A stretch of 64,000 nucleotides of DNA from Chryseobacterium joostei (GTDB taxonomy: Bacteria > Bacteroidota > Bacteroidia > Flavobacteriales > Weeksellaceae), in the NCBI RefSeq assembly GCF_003815775.1, contig NZ_CP033926.1, positions 1,488,001 through 1,552,000 on the forward strand, written 5' to 3'. Of this stretch, positions 16,642-25,232 are shown in pieces. The notes beneath the pieces are model-generated. The model was not told the origin of the DNA. It did not search any database and saw nothing but the letters and a program-made list of their open reading frames with translations. How positions within the stretch are numbered: position 1 is the stretch's first letter; each line of letters starts with the position of its first letter. The translations under genes and the position numbers were made by a program.

Positions 16642-17202
16642 TTACAGATCTTCCAGGTTTCCAAGACGTTTTTGCTTCAATTGCTTATAAAACGAAGGCG
16701 AAAGGCCGGTTATTTTTTTAAACTGATTAGATAAATGAGCAACACTGCTATAGTTGAGCTTATAGGAGATCTCTGTAAGGTTAAGCTCATCATACAATAA
16801 TAATTCTTTTACTTTCTCTACTTTATTAATAATGATAAAATGCTGCAGAGTCATTCCTTTTACCTCAGAAAACGTATTGGCGAGATAAGTATAGTCATAG
16901 CCAAGCTTTTCACTTATATAATCTGAAAAATTTTCCTTTGGAAGAGAATCCGAATAGTGAATCATTTCTATGACTACATTTTTTATTTTTTCTATCAGGA
17001 TGCTTTTTTTGTCATCCAATATTTCAAGGCCGGTTTTAAGCAGGTTCTTTTTCAGTATATCCCTTTGTTCAGTGCTGATGTCATCCAATAATTCTACCGT
17101 ACCCAGATCTACAACAGCATTTTTAATGCCCAATCTTTCCAATTCCTGATAGACAACCATTTTGCAGCGCAAACTTACCATATATTTTATATACAACTTC
17201 AT
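16642..17202 (-). CDS. AraC family regulator with short N-terminal domain
   Basis: This 186-residue protein has a C-terminal AraC HTH pair visible from about residue 95: YISEKLGYDYTYLANTFSEVKG, then ISYKLNYSSVAHLSNQFKKITG ending LSPSFYKQLK. The N-terminal segment (MVSLRCKMVVYQELERLG, VDLGTVELLDDIS) is the compact, Cys-containing domain typical of a Bacteroidota subgroup of AraC proteins, with unknown signal. It is divergent from the small basic gene and GH130/GT4 operon at 17369, so it may regulate that operon across the shared 166-nt intergenic region. Confidence 0.85.
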   Translation of the reverse strand: MKLYIKYMVSLRCKMVVYQELERLGIKNAVVDLGTVELLDDISTEQRDILKKNLLKTGLEILDDKKSILIEKIKNVVIEMIHYSDSLPKENFSDYISEKLGYDYTYLANTFSEVKGMTLQHFIIINKVEKVKELLLYDELNLTEISYKLNYSSVAHLSNQFKKITGLSPSFYKQLKQKRLGNLEDL

Positions 17203-17368
17203 TACCCTTACATTTTACAAACCGTCAATTATTTCATTTTCAGTTATTTATTCAAAGTTACTCCTTTAAATTAGAAATATCTATGATTTATATAACAAAT
17301 TAAAAGACTATTACAAAGCCGTCCTTTTTTAATGATCGAAATTTACCGTTAACAAAAAATATTTTACA

Positions 17369-17500
17369 ATGTCAAAAGAAAAAGACGGAAAAAAGAAATC
17401 GGACAAAACCCCACCCTCAAAATCTGCAAAAGAAAAACGAGAAGATAAAATAACCAAAAGAAAAGATAAAGAAAACGAAGGCCGAAATGCCAGCACTTAA
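17369..17500 (+). CDS. 43-residue lysine-rich basic peptide
   Basis: The frame opens with ATG at 17369 and stops with TAA at 17498-17500, immediately before the ATG of the GH130 gene. The product starts MSKEKDGKKKSDKT and is nearly all charged or polar (Lys, Glu, Asp, Ser), with no hydrophobic core, so it is probably disordered. Gapless coupling to the next gene supports a real reading frame. Function is unknown. Nucleic-acid binding or a purely translational role in the operon are both possible. Confidence 0.55.
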   Translation: MSKEKDGKKKSDKTPPSKSAKEKREDKITKRKDKENEGRNAST

Positions 17501-18529
17501 ATGGTAACCATAAAAAAAGAAGGAATTATACTCAGGAAAACAACACTGGACTTTGAGAGCGAAGGTGTTTTGAACCCTGCAGTTATTCAGGATAATGGTA
17601 AGATACATTTGTTTTACAGAGCTGTAGCAAAGAATAATTACTCCAGCGTTGGACATTGCATACTATCAGATTATCAGACTATAGAAATCAGGTTTCACAG
17701 TCCTATTATGATTCCGGAGTTTGAATACGAAAAACATGGTGTTGAAGATCCAAGAATTGTAAAAATTGATGATTTATTCTACCTTACCTACACCAGCTAT
17801 GACGGGATAAATGCATTAGGAACATTAGCTATCTCTAAAGACCTGAAATCATGGCAAAAAACAGGAATAATTGTTCCTAGAATTTCCTATAAAAACTTTA
17901 AGCTTTTATCCGAAACCCAGGGAATAATAGCAGAGAAATACAAACGGTTCAATGAACTGCCACCAAGTCAAAAAGACAATAAGGAGGTATTTCTATGGGA
18001 TAAAAATGTAGTGTTCTTTCCAAGAAGAATAAATGGTAAATTATACTTTCTTCATCGTATAAGACCGGACATTCAACTTGTAGGTATAGAAAATATGGGG
18101 GACCTGAATCCTGATTTCTGGAAAGATTATCTTCTGAACTTCAAAGATCATATACTGCTATCTCCAAAGTATGATCATGAGCTAAGTTATATCGGCGGTG
18201 GATGTCCGCCAATAGAAACCGAGCATGGATGGCTTATGATCTACCATGGCGTTCATGATACCATTGAGGGATATGTTTACAGTGCATGTGCCGCTTTATT
18301 GGATCTTAACAATCCTGAAAAAGAAATCTCAAGACTACCCTATCCCCTATTCAAGCCCGAAGAAAAATGGGAATTGAAAGGTGAGGTCAATAATGTGTGC
18401 TTCCCGACAGGAACAGTTGTAGAAGGTGATGTACTCTATATTTATTACGGAGCTGCAGACAAAAGAATTGCTGTTGCTTCTTTAAGTATCTCAGAACTAT
18501 TGAAAGAGTTACTGCATTACGCTTCATAA
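17501..18529 (+). CDS. GH130 family glycosidase/phosphorylase
   Basis: This 342-residue enzyme has a five-bladed propeller pattern and family GH130 landmarks: VLNPAVIQDNGKIHLFYRA at 23-41, the central HGVEDPRIVKIDD (Asp83), then GGGCPPIETEHGWLMIYHGV and the late FPTGTVVEGDVLYIYYGAADKR. GH130 enzymes act on beta-mannosides by phosphorolysis or hydrolysis. No signal peptide is present, so it acts in the cytoplasm. It lies 43 nt before a glycosyltransferase gene, and such GH130-GT4 pairs recur in Bacteroidota, suggesting synthesis or turnover of a mannose-containing glycan. The substrate is not determined. Confidence 0.85.
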   Translation: MVTIKKEGIILRKTTLDFESEGVLNPAVIQDNGKIHLFYRAVAKNNYSSVGHCILSDYQTIEIRFHSPIMIPEFEYEKHGVEDPRIVKIDDLFYLTYTSYDGINALGTLAISKDLKSWQKTGIIVPRISYKNFKLLSETQGIIAEKYKRFNELPPSQKDNKEVFLWDKNVVFFPRRINGKLYFLHRIRPDIQLVGIENMGDLNPDFWKDYLLNFKDHILLSPKYDHELSYIGGGCPPIETEHGWLMIYHGVHDTIEGYVYSACAALLDLNNPEKEISRLPYPLFKPEEKWELKGEVNNVCFPTGTVVEGDVLYIYYGAADKRIAVASLSISELLKELLHYAS

Positions 18530-18572
18530 TGAACCATCCATAAGAAGTATCGGACTTTAAATAAAAATTAAA

Positions 18573-20840
18573 ATGAATAAGAATATAAATTCAGACGTGG
18601 AGGAGAAGATAAAAAGACGATCTGCCCAAAATAAAAAAAACACAATTTATTATAGACCCGAAATTGTCTTCATCAGTACTTTTCCTCCTAAGGTGTGTGG
18701 TATTGCAACGTATTGCCAGGACTTGGTAACATCTCTTCAGCTAAAGTTTAAAGAATCATTTAAAATAATTATTTGTCCTATGGAGACTGAGGATGAAAAG
18801 TATCAGTATACTGAAAAGATTGAGTATAGCCTGAATACATCAGATGCAATATCCTATTTGGAGCTGGCTGAAAGAATTAATAAAAATGACAATATACAGC
18901 TGGTTATGCTCCAGCATGAGTTCGGCTTTTTCAATGAAACCAAAAATGGGTTATCTCTTTTTCTCCAAAATTTAAAAAAAGATATCATCACTACTTTCCA
19001 TACCGTTCTGCCCAAACCAAATCAGGAATTAAAAGAAAAGGTAAAGGAAATCAGCAGATTGTCCAAGTCCATTATTGTAATGACTGGTATTTCTTCGGAC
19101 ATCTTATCCAATGACTATGGTATTTCTTCTGATAAAATTACAGTAATACCCCATGGCACCCATTTATTGCCATTTATTGATAAAGTTTCATTGAAAACGA
19201 AGTATGGCCTTACGGACAAAAAGGTGCTTTCCACATTTGGCTTACTAGGTTCCGGTAAAAATATTGAAACAACGCTGGAAGCATTGCCTGAAATCATTTC
19301 CCAAAATCCGGATGTAATGTTTTTGATTATTGGAAAGACGCATCCTACCATCATAAAAAACGAGGGTGAAAAGTATCGGGATTTTTTGCAGGAAACCATT
19401 AAAAGGCTTCATTTGGAAATGCACACCTGCTTTATCAATCAGTATTTACCTTTGGATGAGCTATTGGATTACCTCCAGCTTACCAATGTGTATCTTTTTA
19501 CTTCAAAGGACAGAAATCAGGCTGTAAGCGGTACTTTCTCCTATGCCATCAGCTGTGGATGTCCCATTGTTTCAACGCCAATTCCGCATGCTTTGGAAGT
19601 ATTAAAAGAAGACACCGGTATTATCATTGATTTTGAAGCTCCGGAACAGCTCGCAGCAGCAGTGAATAGCTTATTGAAAAATGAGAATGTACAGGAAAAA
19701 CTACGGTCAAAAAGTCTGGAAAAAATGGCTCCGACAGCCTGGGAAAATTCTTCCATTTTACATGCACTGCTATTTCAGCAGCACAGCAAAAATAAGATAA
19801 AACTCAATTACACTCTGCCTACCATCAATCTTAGCCATATCAAAAATATGACAACAGATTTTGGAATGATTCAGTTTTCTAAAATCAACAAACCGGATAT
19901 AGATTCGGGGTATACGTTAGATGATAATGCTCGAGCCATGATTGTTGTATGCAGGCATTATGAACTAAGCAAAGATGAATCAGACCTTGAATTGATTTCA
20001 ACTTACCTGAATGCCATTAAGTTTTGCCAACAAGCCGATGGAAATTTCCTCAATTACGTGGATCAGCATAAAAAATTTGCCCAGCAGAATTATGAAACCA
20101 ACCTTGAAGATTCCAATGGAAGAGCCATCTGGTCATTAGGCTACTTACTTTCACTCAAGGAAATTTTACCTCAACAGTTTTCTGATGAAGCAGAAGAAAT
20201 CATACAAAAAAGTCTTCCCTCTCTGGAAAAAATTCACTCCACAAGAGCCATGGCTTTTATTATAAAGGGATTGCATTATCAAAATGCTGAAAAAAATATT
20301 CCACTATTAAAAAAACTGGCCAATCGATTGGTAAAAATGTATCAGCATGAAAAACATAATGACTGGCATTGGTTTGAAAGCTACCTAACCTATGGCAACA
20401 GTTTATTACCCGAAGCTTTGCTATGTGCATGGATCACCACTAAAGAAGATATTTATAAGCAAGTTGCAAATGAATCCTTTCAGTTTCTGCTTTCTAAAAT
20501 ATTCATCAAAGGAAACATCAAAGTAATATCTAACAAAGGATGGCTGCAAAAAGAAACCGCTAAAACCTCTGAAACAATTGGTGGAGAACAACCCATTGAC
20601 GTTGCTTATACCATCTTGGCATTATCTACATTCTATAAGGTCTTTAAGGACGAAAAGTACTTGTACATGATGAAAACAGCCTTTAATTGGTTTCTAGGCA
20701 AGAACCATTTACATCAAATAATATATAACCCTGCAACAGGCGGATGCTATGACGGACTTGAGGAAAAGAATGTGAATCTTAACCAAGGTGCTGAATCCAC
20801 CGTTAGTTATCTTATGGCGCGACTTTGCTTCCCAACGTAA
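18573..20840 (+). CDS. GT4 glycosyltransferase fused to a C-terminal toroid-like domain
   Basis: This 755-residue protein starts with a glycosyltransferase family 4 half: FISTFPPKVCGIATYCQDLV near residue 30 (GG-like donor loop), ITVIPHGTH, and the donor-binding QAVSGTFSYAISCGCPIVSTPIPHALEVL around 310-340. The C-terminal half (from about 410) has paired helices with Trp and Glu/Asp (GYTLDDNARAMIVV, NGRAIWSLGYLLS, HWFESYLTYGNSLLPEALL), resembling an alpha/alpha toroid of the six-hairpin glycosidase type. Fusion of a synthetic and a toroid domain is unusual but is known from such operons. No transmembrane segment is present. It lies downstream of GH130 in one operon. Confidence 0.8.
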   Translation: MNKNINSDVEEKIKRRSAQNKKNTIYYRPEIVFISTFPPKVCGIATYCQDLVTSLQLKFKESFKIIICPMETEDEKYQYTEKIEYSLNTSDAISYLELAERINKNDNIQLVMLQHEFGFFNETKNGLSLFLQNLKKDIITTFHTVLPKPNQELKEKVKEISRLSKSIIVMTGISSDILSNDYGISSDKITVIPHGTHLLPFIDKVSLKTKYGLTDKKVLSTFGLLGSGKNIETTLEALPEIISQNPDVMFLIIGKTHPTIIKNEGEKYRDFLQETIKRLHLEMHTCFINQYLPLDELLDYLQLTNVYLFTSKDRNQAVSGTFSYAISCGCPIVSTPIPHALEVLKEDTGIIIDFEAPEQLAAAVNSLLKNENVQEKLRSKSLEKMAPTAWENSSILHALLFQQHSKNKIKLNYTLPTINLSHIKNMTTDFGMIQFSKINKPDIDSGYTLDDNARAMIVVCRHYELSKDESDLELISTYLNAIKFCQQADGNFLNYVDQHKKFAQQNYETNLEDSNGRAIWSLGYLLSLKEILPQQFSDEAEEIIQKSLPSLEKIHSTRAMAFIIKGLHYQNAEKNIPLLKKLANRLVKMYQHEKHNDWHWFESYLTYGNSLLPEALLCAWITTKEDIYKQVANESFQFLLSKIFIKGNIKVISNKGWLQKETAKTSETIGGEQPIDVAYTILALSTFYKVFKDEKYLYMMKTAFNWFLGKNHLHQIIYNPATGGCYDGLEEKNVNLNQGAESTVSYLMARLCFPT

Positions 20841-20891
20841 TTATTACATTATAACGGAGATGGTTTAATCTGATATTTACAGAAGTAAGAT

Positions 20892-22040
20892 CTAAGGGAC
20901 AATGGTAATAAAAAGGTAAATTAAAAATATACCTATAAGTACCACTCCCTGCATAATATTGGTTCTGCCGGTTGCCAGTGAAACGGTAATAATAAAAAGA
21001 GACAGCCCCAGAAGGATGGTTGATTTGATATCTATCCCTAATGACATTCTTATCCCTGTTATTACAGAAATAATGGCGATGGCAGGAATACTCAGTCCAA
21101 TACTTGCCAAAGCAGAGCCAAACGCCAGATTTAAGGAGGTTTGAATTTGGTCACTTTTTGCTGCCCTTACTGCAGCCAAACCCTCCGGAAGAAGCACAAT
21201 ACCGGCAATAATAATACCTACCAAGGATCTTGGCGCTCCTGCTGATACCACTATATGCTCAACATCTTTTGAAAGAAGCTTTGCCAATAAAACAACCACT
21301 CCCAAACATAAAATTAACAATATACAACTGATATACAGCTCTTTTTTGGAAGATTTTTCAGGATGATCATGTGCTGATTGCTTTCCTGAAATTTTGTTTT
21401 GTGGAGAGATGAAAAAGCTTCGGTGCCTCATCGTCTGGATCATTGTAAAGCCCAGATAAAGCCCTAAAGAAATTAATGCGATAAAAAGCAGCTGAAAAGA
21501 GGTATACTCCCCTCCGCGGTGGCTTACCGTATAATTGGGCAGGATAAGGACAAAAATAATGACAGACGTAAGCGTAATCAAAGCTGTGCTTACTCCCTGC
21601 AATGTAAAGCTTTGTTCTCTATACCTTAAAGAACCTATGACAATACAGCTTCCGATAATTCCGTTAAGGATAATCATTACAGCTGCAAAAACAGTATCTC
21701 TGGCAAGAGTAATGGTTTCTAGACCTTTGGCACCCATCATAATGGAAATAATTAATCCAACTTCTATTACCGTAATGGCAAAGGCCAGAAGCAGGGTTCC
21801 GAAAGGTTCACCCAAACGGTGGGCGATGACTTCTGAATGATAAACTGCGGCAAGAACACTTCCCATTAGAAACAAGGCAAGAATCGCAGAATAATATCCT
21901 GAAGCAAAAACAGGGTTTCCAAAATAAAAGAGCCATGCCAAAATGGGAACCAAAAACGTCCACATTCCTAAATATTTTTTTTTATTCATAAAAAACAGTA
22001 ATAATTTTTGTACGGTTGAGTGGTCTTTAGAGAAAATCAA
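20892..22040 (-). CDS. chaA: calcium/sodium:proton antiporter, ChaA type
   Basis: This 382-residue inner-membrane protein has about eleven hydrophobic segments. The cation/Ca2+ exchanger signatures are present: HRLGEPFGTLLLAFAITVIEVGLI near residue 80 and the second-half repeat LLPEGLAAVRAAKSDQIQTSLNLAFGSALASIGLSIP. The Glu residues in AITVIEV and LLPEG are the ion-binding sites of the family. It exchanges Ca2+ or Na+/K+ for protons at alkaline pH or high salt. The gene is convergent with the GT4 gene and is expressed from its own region upstream of 22040. Confidence 0.85.
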   Translation of the reverse strand: MIFSKDHSTVQKLLLFFMNKKKYLGMWTFLVPILAWLFYFGNPVFASGYYSAILALFLMGSVLAAVYHSEVIAHRLGEPFGTLLLAFAITVIEVGLIISIMMGAKGLETITLARDTVFAAVMIILNGIIGSCIVIGSLRYREQSFTLQGVSTALITLTSVIIFVLILPNYTVSHRGGEYTSFQLLFIALISLGLYLGFTMIQTMRHRSFFISPQNKISGKQSAHDHPEKSSKKELYISCILLILCLGVVVLLAKLLSKDVEHIVVSAGAPRSLVGIIIAGIVLLPEGLAAVRAAKSDQIQTSLNLAFGSALASIGLSIPAIAIISVITGIRMSLGIDIKSTILLGLSLFIITVSLATGRTNIMQGVVLIGIFLIYLFITIVP

Positions 22041-22394
22041 CCGGTTTATATTTCCTTTGTGAAAAAGCTTTTGTTAATGGTTTGAAGCTGTTAATAGATG
22101 GGTGTAACGGAAATATAAAATAATGAAAAGAAGTAAACTATGCCTGAACTTAAAACTCATATTAGCCAGTTCAAGACAGTAAAGTAGCAAGATACGAATT
22201 ATCAACCACTTATCAGAATTATAGAGGACATACTTTTCTTTTTATATGCATAACCTGATGTCAAGAACAAAAACAACCGAAAGATTCTTAAAAAGTGTGA
22301 TATGTGCAATATTAAAATAATAATCTATAATACAATACATTATAAAAGAATCACCTTTGTATAGTAACAATTAAGTTATACCAAAATCCACATT
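22041..22394. other. non-coding divergent promoter region
   Basis: This AT-rich gap separates chaA and the CsbD-like gene, which are transcribed away from each other. It contains no gene. No fully consensus TTTG-TAnnTTTG promoter was found. Confidence 0.4.
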
Positions 22395-22613
22395 ATGGAC
22401 ACAAATCACAACAAAGGTGACAAATCTTTTAAAATTACGAAAGACTGGGCTACCCAATCTAAGCAGCTGAGAGAAAAATTTTCAACATTAACGGATTATG
22501 ATCTAAAGCTTGAAGAAGGTAAAGAAAAGGAAATGCTTGAAAGAATTGGCAACAGGTTAAGAAAAAACCGTGAAGAGGTTCTCAATATTATTAAAGAAAT
22601 TAATCTTTCGTAA
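22395..22613 (+). CDS. CsbD-like stress protein
   Basis: This 72-residue, highly charged, soluble protein follows the CsbD pattern: KDWATQSKQLREKFSTLTDYDLKLEEGKE then LERIGNRLRKNREEVLNIIKEI, matching the usual K-W-.-.-K-G-K-L-T-D-D-D-L..eGk.eeL.g.iq...gk..ee. CsbD proteins accumulate under general stress, and their molecular role is unclear. Position near ferritin-like and antiporter genes fits a stress cluster. Confidence 0.75.
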   Translation: MDTNHNKGDKSFKITKDWATQSKQLREKFSTLTDYDLKLEEGKEKEMLERIGNRLRKNREEVLNIIKEINLS

Positions 22614-22754
22614 ACCACTTTTCAGATACAGTTAAAATCGTTGGAAAAGTATATTTATCAAGAGTTTTAACTGGAAAAAGGGATGGAAAAATCAGGCAGT
22701 TCTATCCCTTTTATATACACTACCCCTACTCTTTTTGTTATTAAATGAACTGTG

Positions 22755-23093
22755 ATGAATGATAAAGAACTTGAGAAATCAAAAGTATATATTACCAGCC
22801 ATATTGTAGAGTATCTTTCAAACTCTGTTGTAACCAGAACAATACTTGAAAAGTTAACTGGTACTATCAGTGCCCTATCGTTTGATGAAGGAGAAGGATT
22901 GCCAGAAAAAATTTCTCCTTTTGATGCTGTTGTACAGGTAATTGAAGGTAAGGCAGAAATAATTATAGAGGGCGGGTGCTATTTTCTGGAAGGCGGAGAA
23001 TCTATCATTCTTCCGGCACACAAGCCCAATTCTATAAAAGGAAATAAACGCTTTAAAATGATTCTAACCATAATAAAAAGCGGCTATGAATAA
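22755..23093 (+). CDS. cupin-domain protein
   Basis: This protein has about 112 residues. The ATG at 22755 directly follows an in-frame GTG at 22752. The C-terminal half has a cupin fold pattern: FDAVVQVIEGKAEIIIEGGCYFLEGGESIILPAHKPNSIKG. The usual metal-binding His pair (HxH) of motif 1 is absent, so it may not bind a metal in the standard way. The N-terminal part (VEYLSNSVVTRTILEKLTG) is helical. Its stop codon overlaps the start of the next gene by 8 nt, so the two are translationally coupled. Confidence 0.75.
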   Translation: MNDKELEKSKVYITSHIVEYLSNSVVTRTILEKLTGTISALSFDEGEGLPEKISPFDAVVQVIEGKAEIIIEGGCYFLEGGESIILPAHKPNSIKGNKRFKMILTIIKSGYE

Positions 23094-23271
23094 AATAAAT
23101 TACATATCGAGCTTAACAACAAAGATATTTAAAACCACTGCCGAAATTCAAAAAGAATTTCCGGAATTGTATGAGCTTTTAGATGAGACCCCCTTATTTT
23201 TTTCCTTTGCAGAAAAGAATATCACCATTAAGGATCTGCATTTCACTAAGAATGCAACAAAAATCCTTTGA
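23086..23271 (+). CDS. 61-residue protein of unknown function
   Basis: It starts 8 nt inside the end of the cupin gene. The protein has the helical segment TTAEIQKEFPELYELLDETPLFFSF. It has no Cys, signal peptide or membrane helix. I do not recognise the family. Its overlap with the cupin gene and close spacing to the 277-residue gene make it a likely real member of this small operon. Confidence 0.6.
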   Translation: MNKINYISSLTTKIFKTTAEIQKEFPELYELLDETPLFFSFAEKNITIKDLHFTKNATKIL

Positions 23272-23292
23272 AAAAGAGACGATAAAAAAAAC

Positions 23293-24126
23293 ATGATATA
23301 CACTAAAGTTCTAATGAAAAAACTGAATAAACATCCAAAGAGCAGGTTTCAGCTTAGAAATAAAAAAAATATTTCAAGAAGAGCCTATTACTCTCAGTTT
23401 GTCTCCTTGTTCTATATCAGAAATACCAATATCACCCTGGAAAAGGATGCCACAGAAATTCTTAGAATGTTAAAGGAATTACAGAATCTTAATAACAAAT
23501 CCAGATTGGTATTCAGTACGCACTGCAGCTTAAGCAAGCATAACCTGTGGCAGTCTGTTTTAGTCAATTTAAGTGATAACATACACTATTTTAAGCTACA
23601 GTTTGAGTATATACTGGAGAATATTGTTAAAAAAAATAAAACCAATTCATTCATATTCTGGCAGCAAAACAAATTCTATATTAATGATCTGGAAGAGAAC
23701 TATGAAAAACTGATACAACTGGCTGATCAACTTTTACCTGAAGAAGAAAAGTTATCATGGAAAACTACCATATGTAACTTTTATGATGAAATTTTCTCCT
23801 TGCTCATTCCCCTTACAAGTATATGCAGGCTTGAATCAGATTTTATTGAAAAATATACCCCTAAAATCTTCAACAGGATCACAATGGATATTATCAAAAA
23901 TATCCCGAAAGATTACAACTTAAAAGAAGCAAGAGAATACGAGCAGGAGTATTTGAATATACTTACAGATTACAGCCATGAATTCAGTAAAAAAAGCAAC
24001 TTTTGGGACAACTTATTGAATATCCTTTCAGCAGGTATATACAGGTTGCCGTCAGAACACGCCATGCTTAAAAGATGGATTACCGGAAAAATGAAAGATA
24101 AATTTCCGAAATTACCATCAGCCTAA
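23293..24126 (+). CDS. 277-residue helical protein of unknown function
   Basis: There are two plausible starts, ATG 23293 and ATG 23314 (MKKLNKHPKSRF). The protein is soluble and mostly helical, with a basic start and no signal peptide. It contains HYFKLQFEYILENIVKKNK, an IFWQQNKFYINDLEENYEKL helix and LLIPLTSICRLESDFIEKYTP. Helix length and acidic clusters are reminiscent of a four-helix hemerythrin-like bundle, but only isolated His residues are seen, so this is not supported. It is followed 27 nt later by the small paralogue gene, in the same direction. Confidence 0.6.
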   Translation: MIYTKVLMKKLNKHPKSRFQLRNKKNISRRAYYSQFVSLFYIRNTNITLEKDATEILRMLKELQNLNNKSRLVFSTHCSLSKHNLWQSVLVNLSDNIHYFKLQFEYILENIVKKNKTNSFIFWQQNKFYINDLEENYEKLIQLADQLLPEEEKLSWKTTICNFYDEIFSLLIPLTSICRLESDFIEKYTPKIFNRITMDIIKNIPKDYNLKEAREYEQEYLNILTDYSHEFSKKSNFWDNLLNILSAGIYRLPSEHAMLKRWITGKMKDKFPKLPSA

Positions 24127-24153
24127 ACCTACAATTTATTACTCATTTGTGCT

Positions 24154-24417
24154 ATGAAAACAATACATCTTTTTCAGTTCAAAAATTCCATTTTCCGCAA
24201 TACTCCATTCTTTAAAGAAGAAGATAGGCTGAAAGCTGATTGTGCAGAATTCGATTTAATAGACATTGAAATCGTAACAGAGTATATCGTTAAAACTCAG
24301 GACGACTTTATCTTTGAAAACACCTCCATGGATCATCTTTTATCCATGTGCAAAAAAGCTCAAAAAACAATTGAACATTACTTTGTGGCAAAGCTAAATG
24401 CCTATGATATGATCTGA
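24154..24417 (+). CDS. small protein of unknown family, paralogue of the 15954 gene
   Basis: This 87-residue protein starts MKTIHLFQFKNSIFRNTPFF. It is homologous over its full length to the minus-strand gene at 15954: the start, the central DDFIFENTS block, the MCKKAQKTIEHYF helix and the YD.I end are shared. It is the last gene of the run starting at 22755 and is followed by a bidirectional terminator. Function is unknown. Confidence 0.75.
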   Translation: MKTIHLFQFKNSIFRNTPFFKEEDRLKADCAEFDLIDIEIVTEYIVKTQDDFIFENTSMDHLLSMCKKAQKTIEHYFVAKLNAYDMI

Positions 24418-24460
24418 ACAAGTTAGGGTAAATAGTTTTTCTACAAAAAATAAACCTAAA

Positions 24461-24498
24461 TAAAACAGCACCATTGAAATAAATGGTGCTGTTTTATT
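24461..24498. terminator. bidirectional intrinsic terminator
   Basis: AAAACAGCACCATT pairs exactly with AATGGTGCTGTTTT, flanked by A-rich and T-rich tails, between two convergent genes. Confidence 0.9.
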
Positions 24499-24525
24499 GA
24501 TTATTGATTATTCTACATTTTATAT

Positions 24526-25074
24526 TTACTTATTCAATATCGAGTAAATGATTGTGTCAAGAAATTGTCCGTTGTAGAATTCATTTTCCTTAAAATAGCT
24601 TTCCTTAATAAAGTTACACTTCTCCAATACTTTGGCTGAAGCTACATTCTCAGGGTCAATTACAGCTTCTATAGAATGCAGGTTCATGGTAGTGAACGCG
24701 TAGTTAACAACTTTAGTAATCGCCTCGGTAACATACCCTTTTCCCTGGTAATCAGGAAGCAGCATATAGCCAATTTCTGCCCGATAATGTTCGGGTTTTA
24801 TATGATAATACCCTATAGTACCAATCATTTTGGGATCATCCTTTAAGGTAATTGCCCAATTAATCATCTCATTACTGGTAATTTTTTCATCCATTATTTT
24901 GAGATGCGTTGAGGCTTCTTCAAGGTCTGTGGCTAAAGGTCTGGGAATATATTTCATCATATCCGGATCAGAACGCATGGCAAATAATTCATTAATATCA
25001 TTTACATCAGCACGTCTGAGTTTCAGTCTGTCCGTTTCAAGTTCAGGAAATACTGAAAAATTGATTTCAAGCAT
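24526..25074 (-). CDS. GNAT N-acetyltransferase (RimJ/RimL type)
   Basis: This 182-residue cytoplasmic protein has the GNAT fold: LETDRLKLRRADVNDINELFAMRSDPDMMKYIPRP at the N-terminus, acetyl-CoA motif MLLPDYQGKGYVTEAI near residue 105-120, then SIEAVIDPENVASAKVLEKCNF. RimJ/RimL relatives acetylate ribosomal protein N-termini, but most such genes act on unknown amines. It stands alone, convergent with the preceding operon. Confidence 0.85.
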   Translation of the reverse strand: MLEINFSVFPELETDRLKLRRADVNDINELFAMRSDPDMMKYIPRPLATDLEEASTHLKIMDEKITSNEMINWAITLKDDPKMIGTIGYYHIKPEHYRAEIGYMLLPDYQGKGYVTEAITKVVNYAFTTMNLHSIEAVIDPENVASAKVLEKCNFIKESYFKENEFYNGQFLDTIIYSILNK

Positions 25075-25232
25075 ATTAGTTTTATAAGGATGTAAAAATA
25101 GAAAATTTCAGCCTTAATCTGCTATAGCAATTCCGAACTTTCACAAACCGTAGATGCATACAGGCTCAGCCCACCAAAACAAGGTGGTCTTATAATTGTA
25201 CTTAGTAAGGAAACAACACTAAATATAATAGT

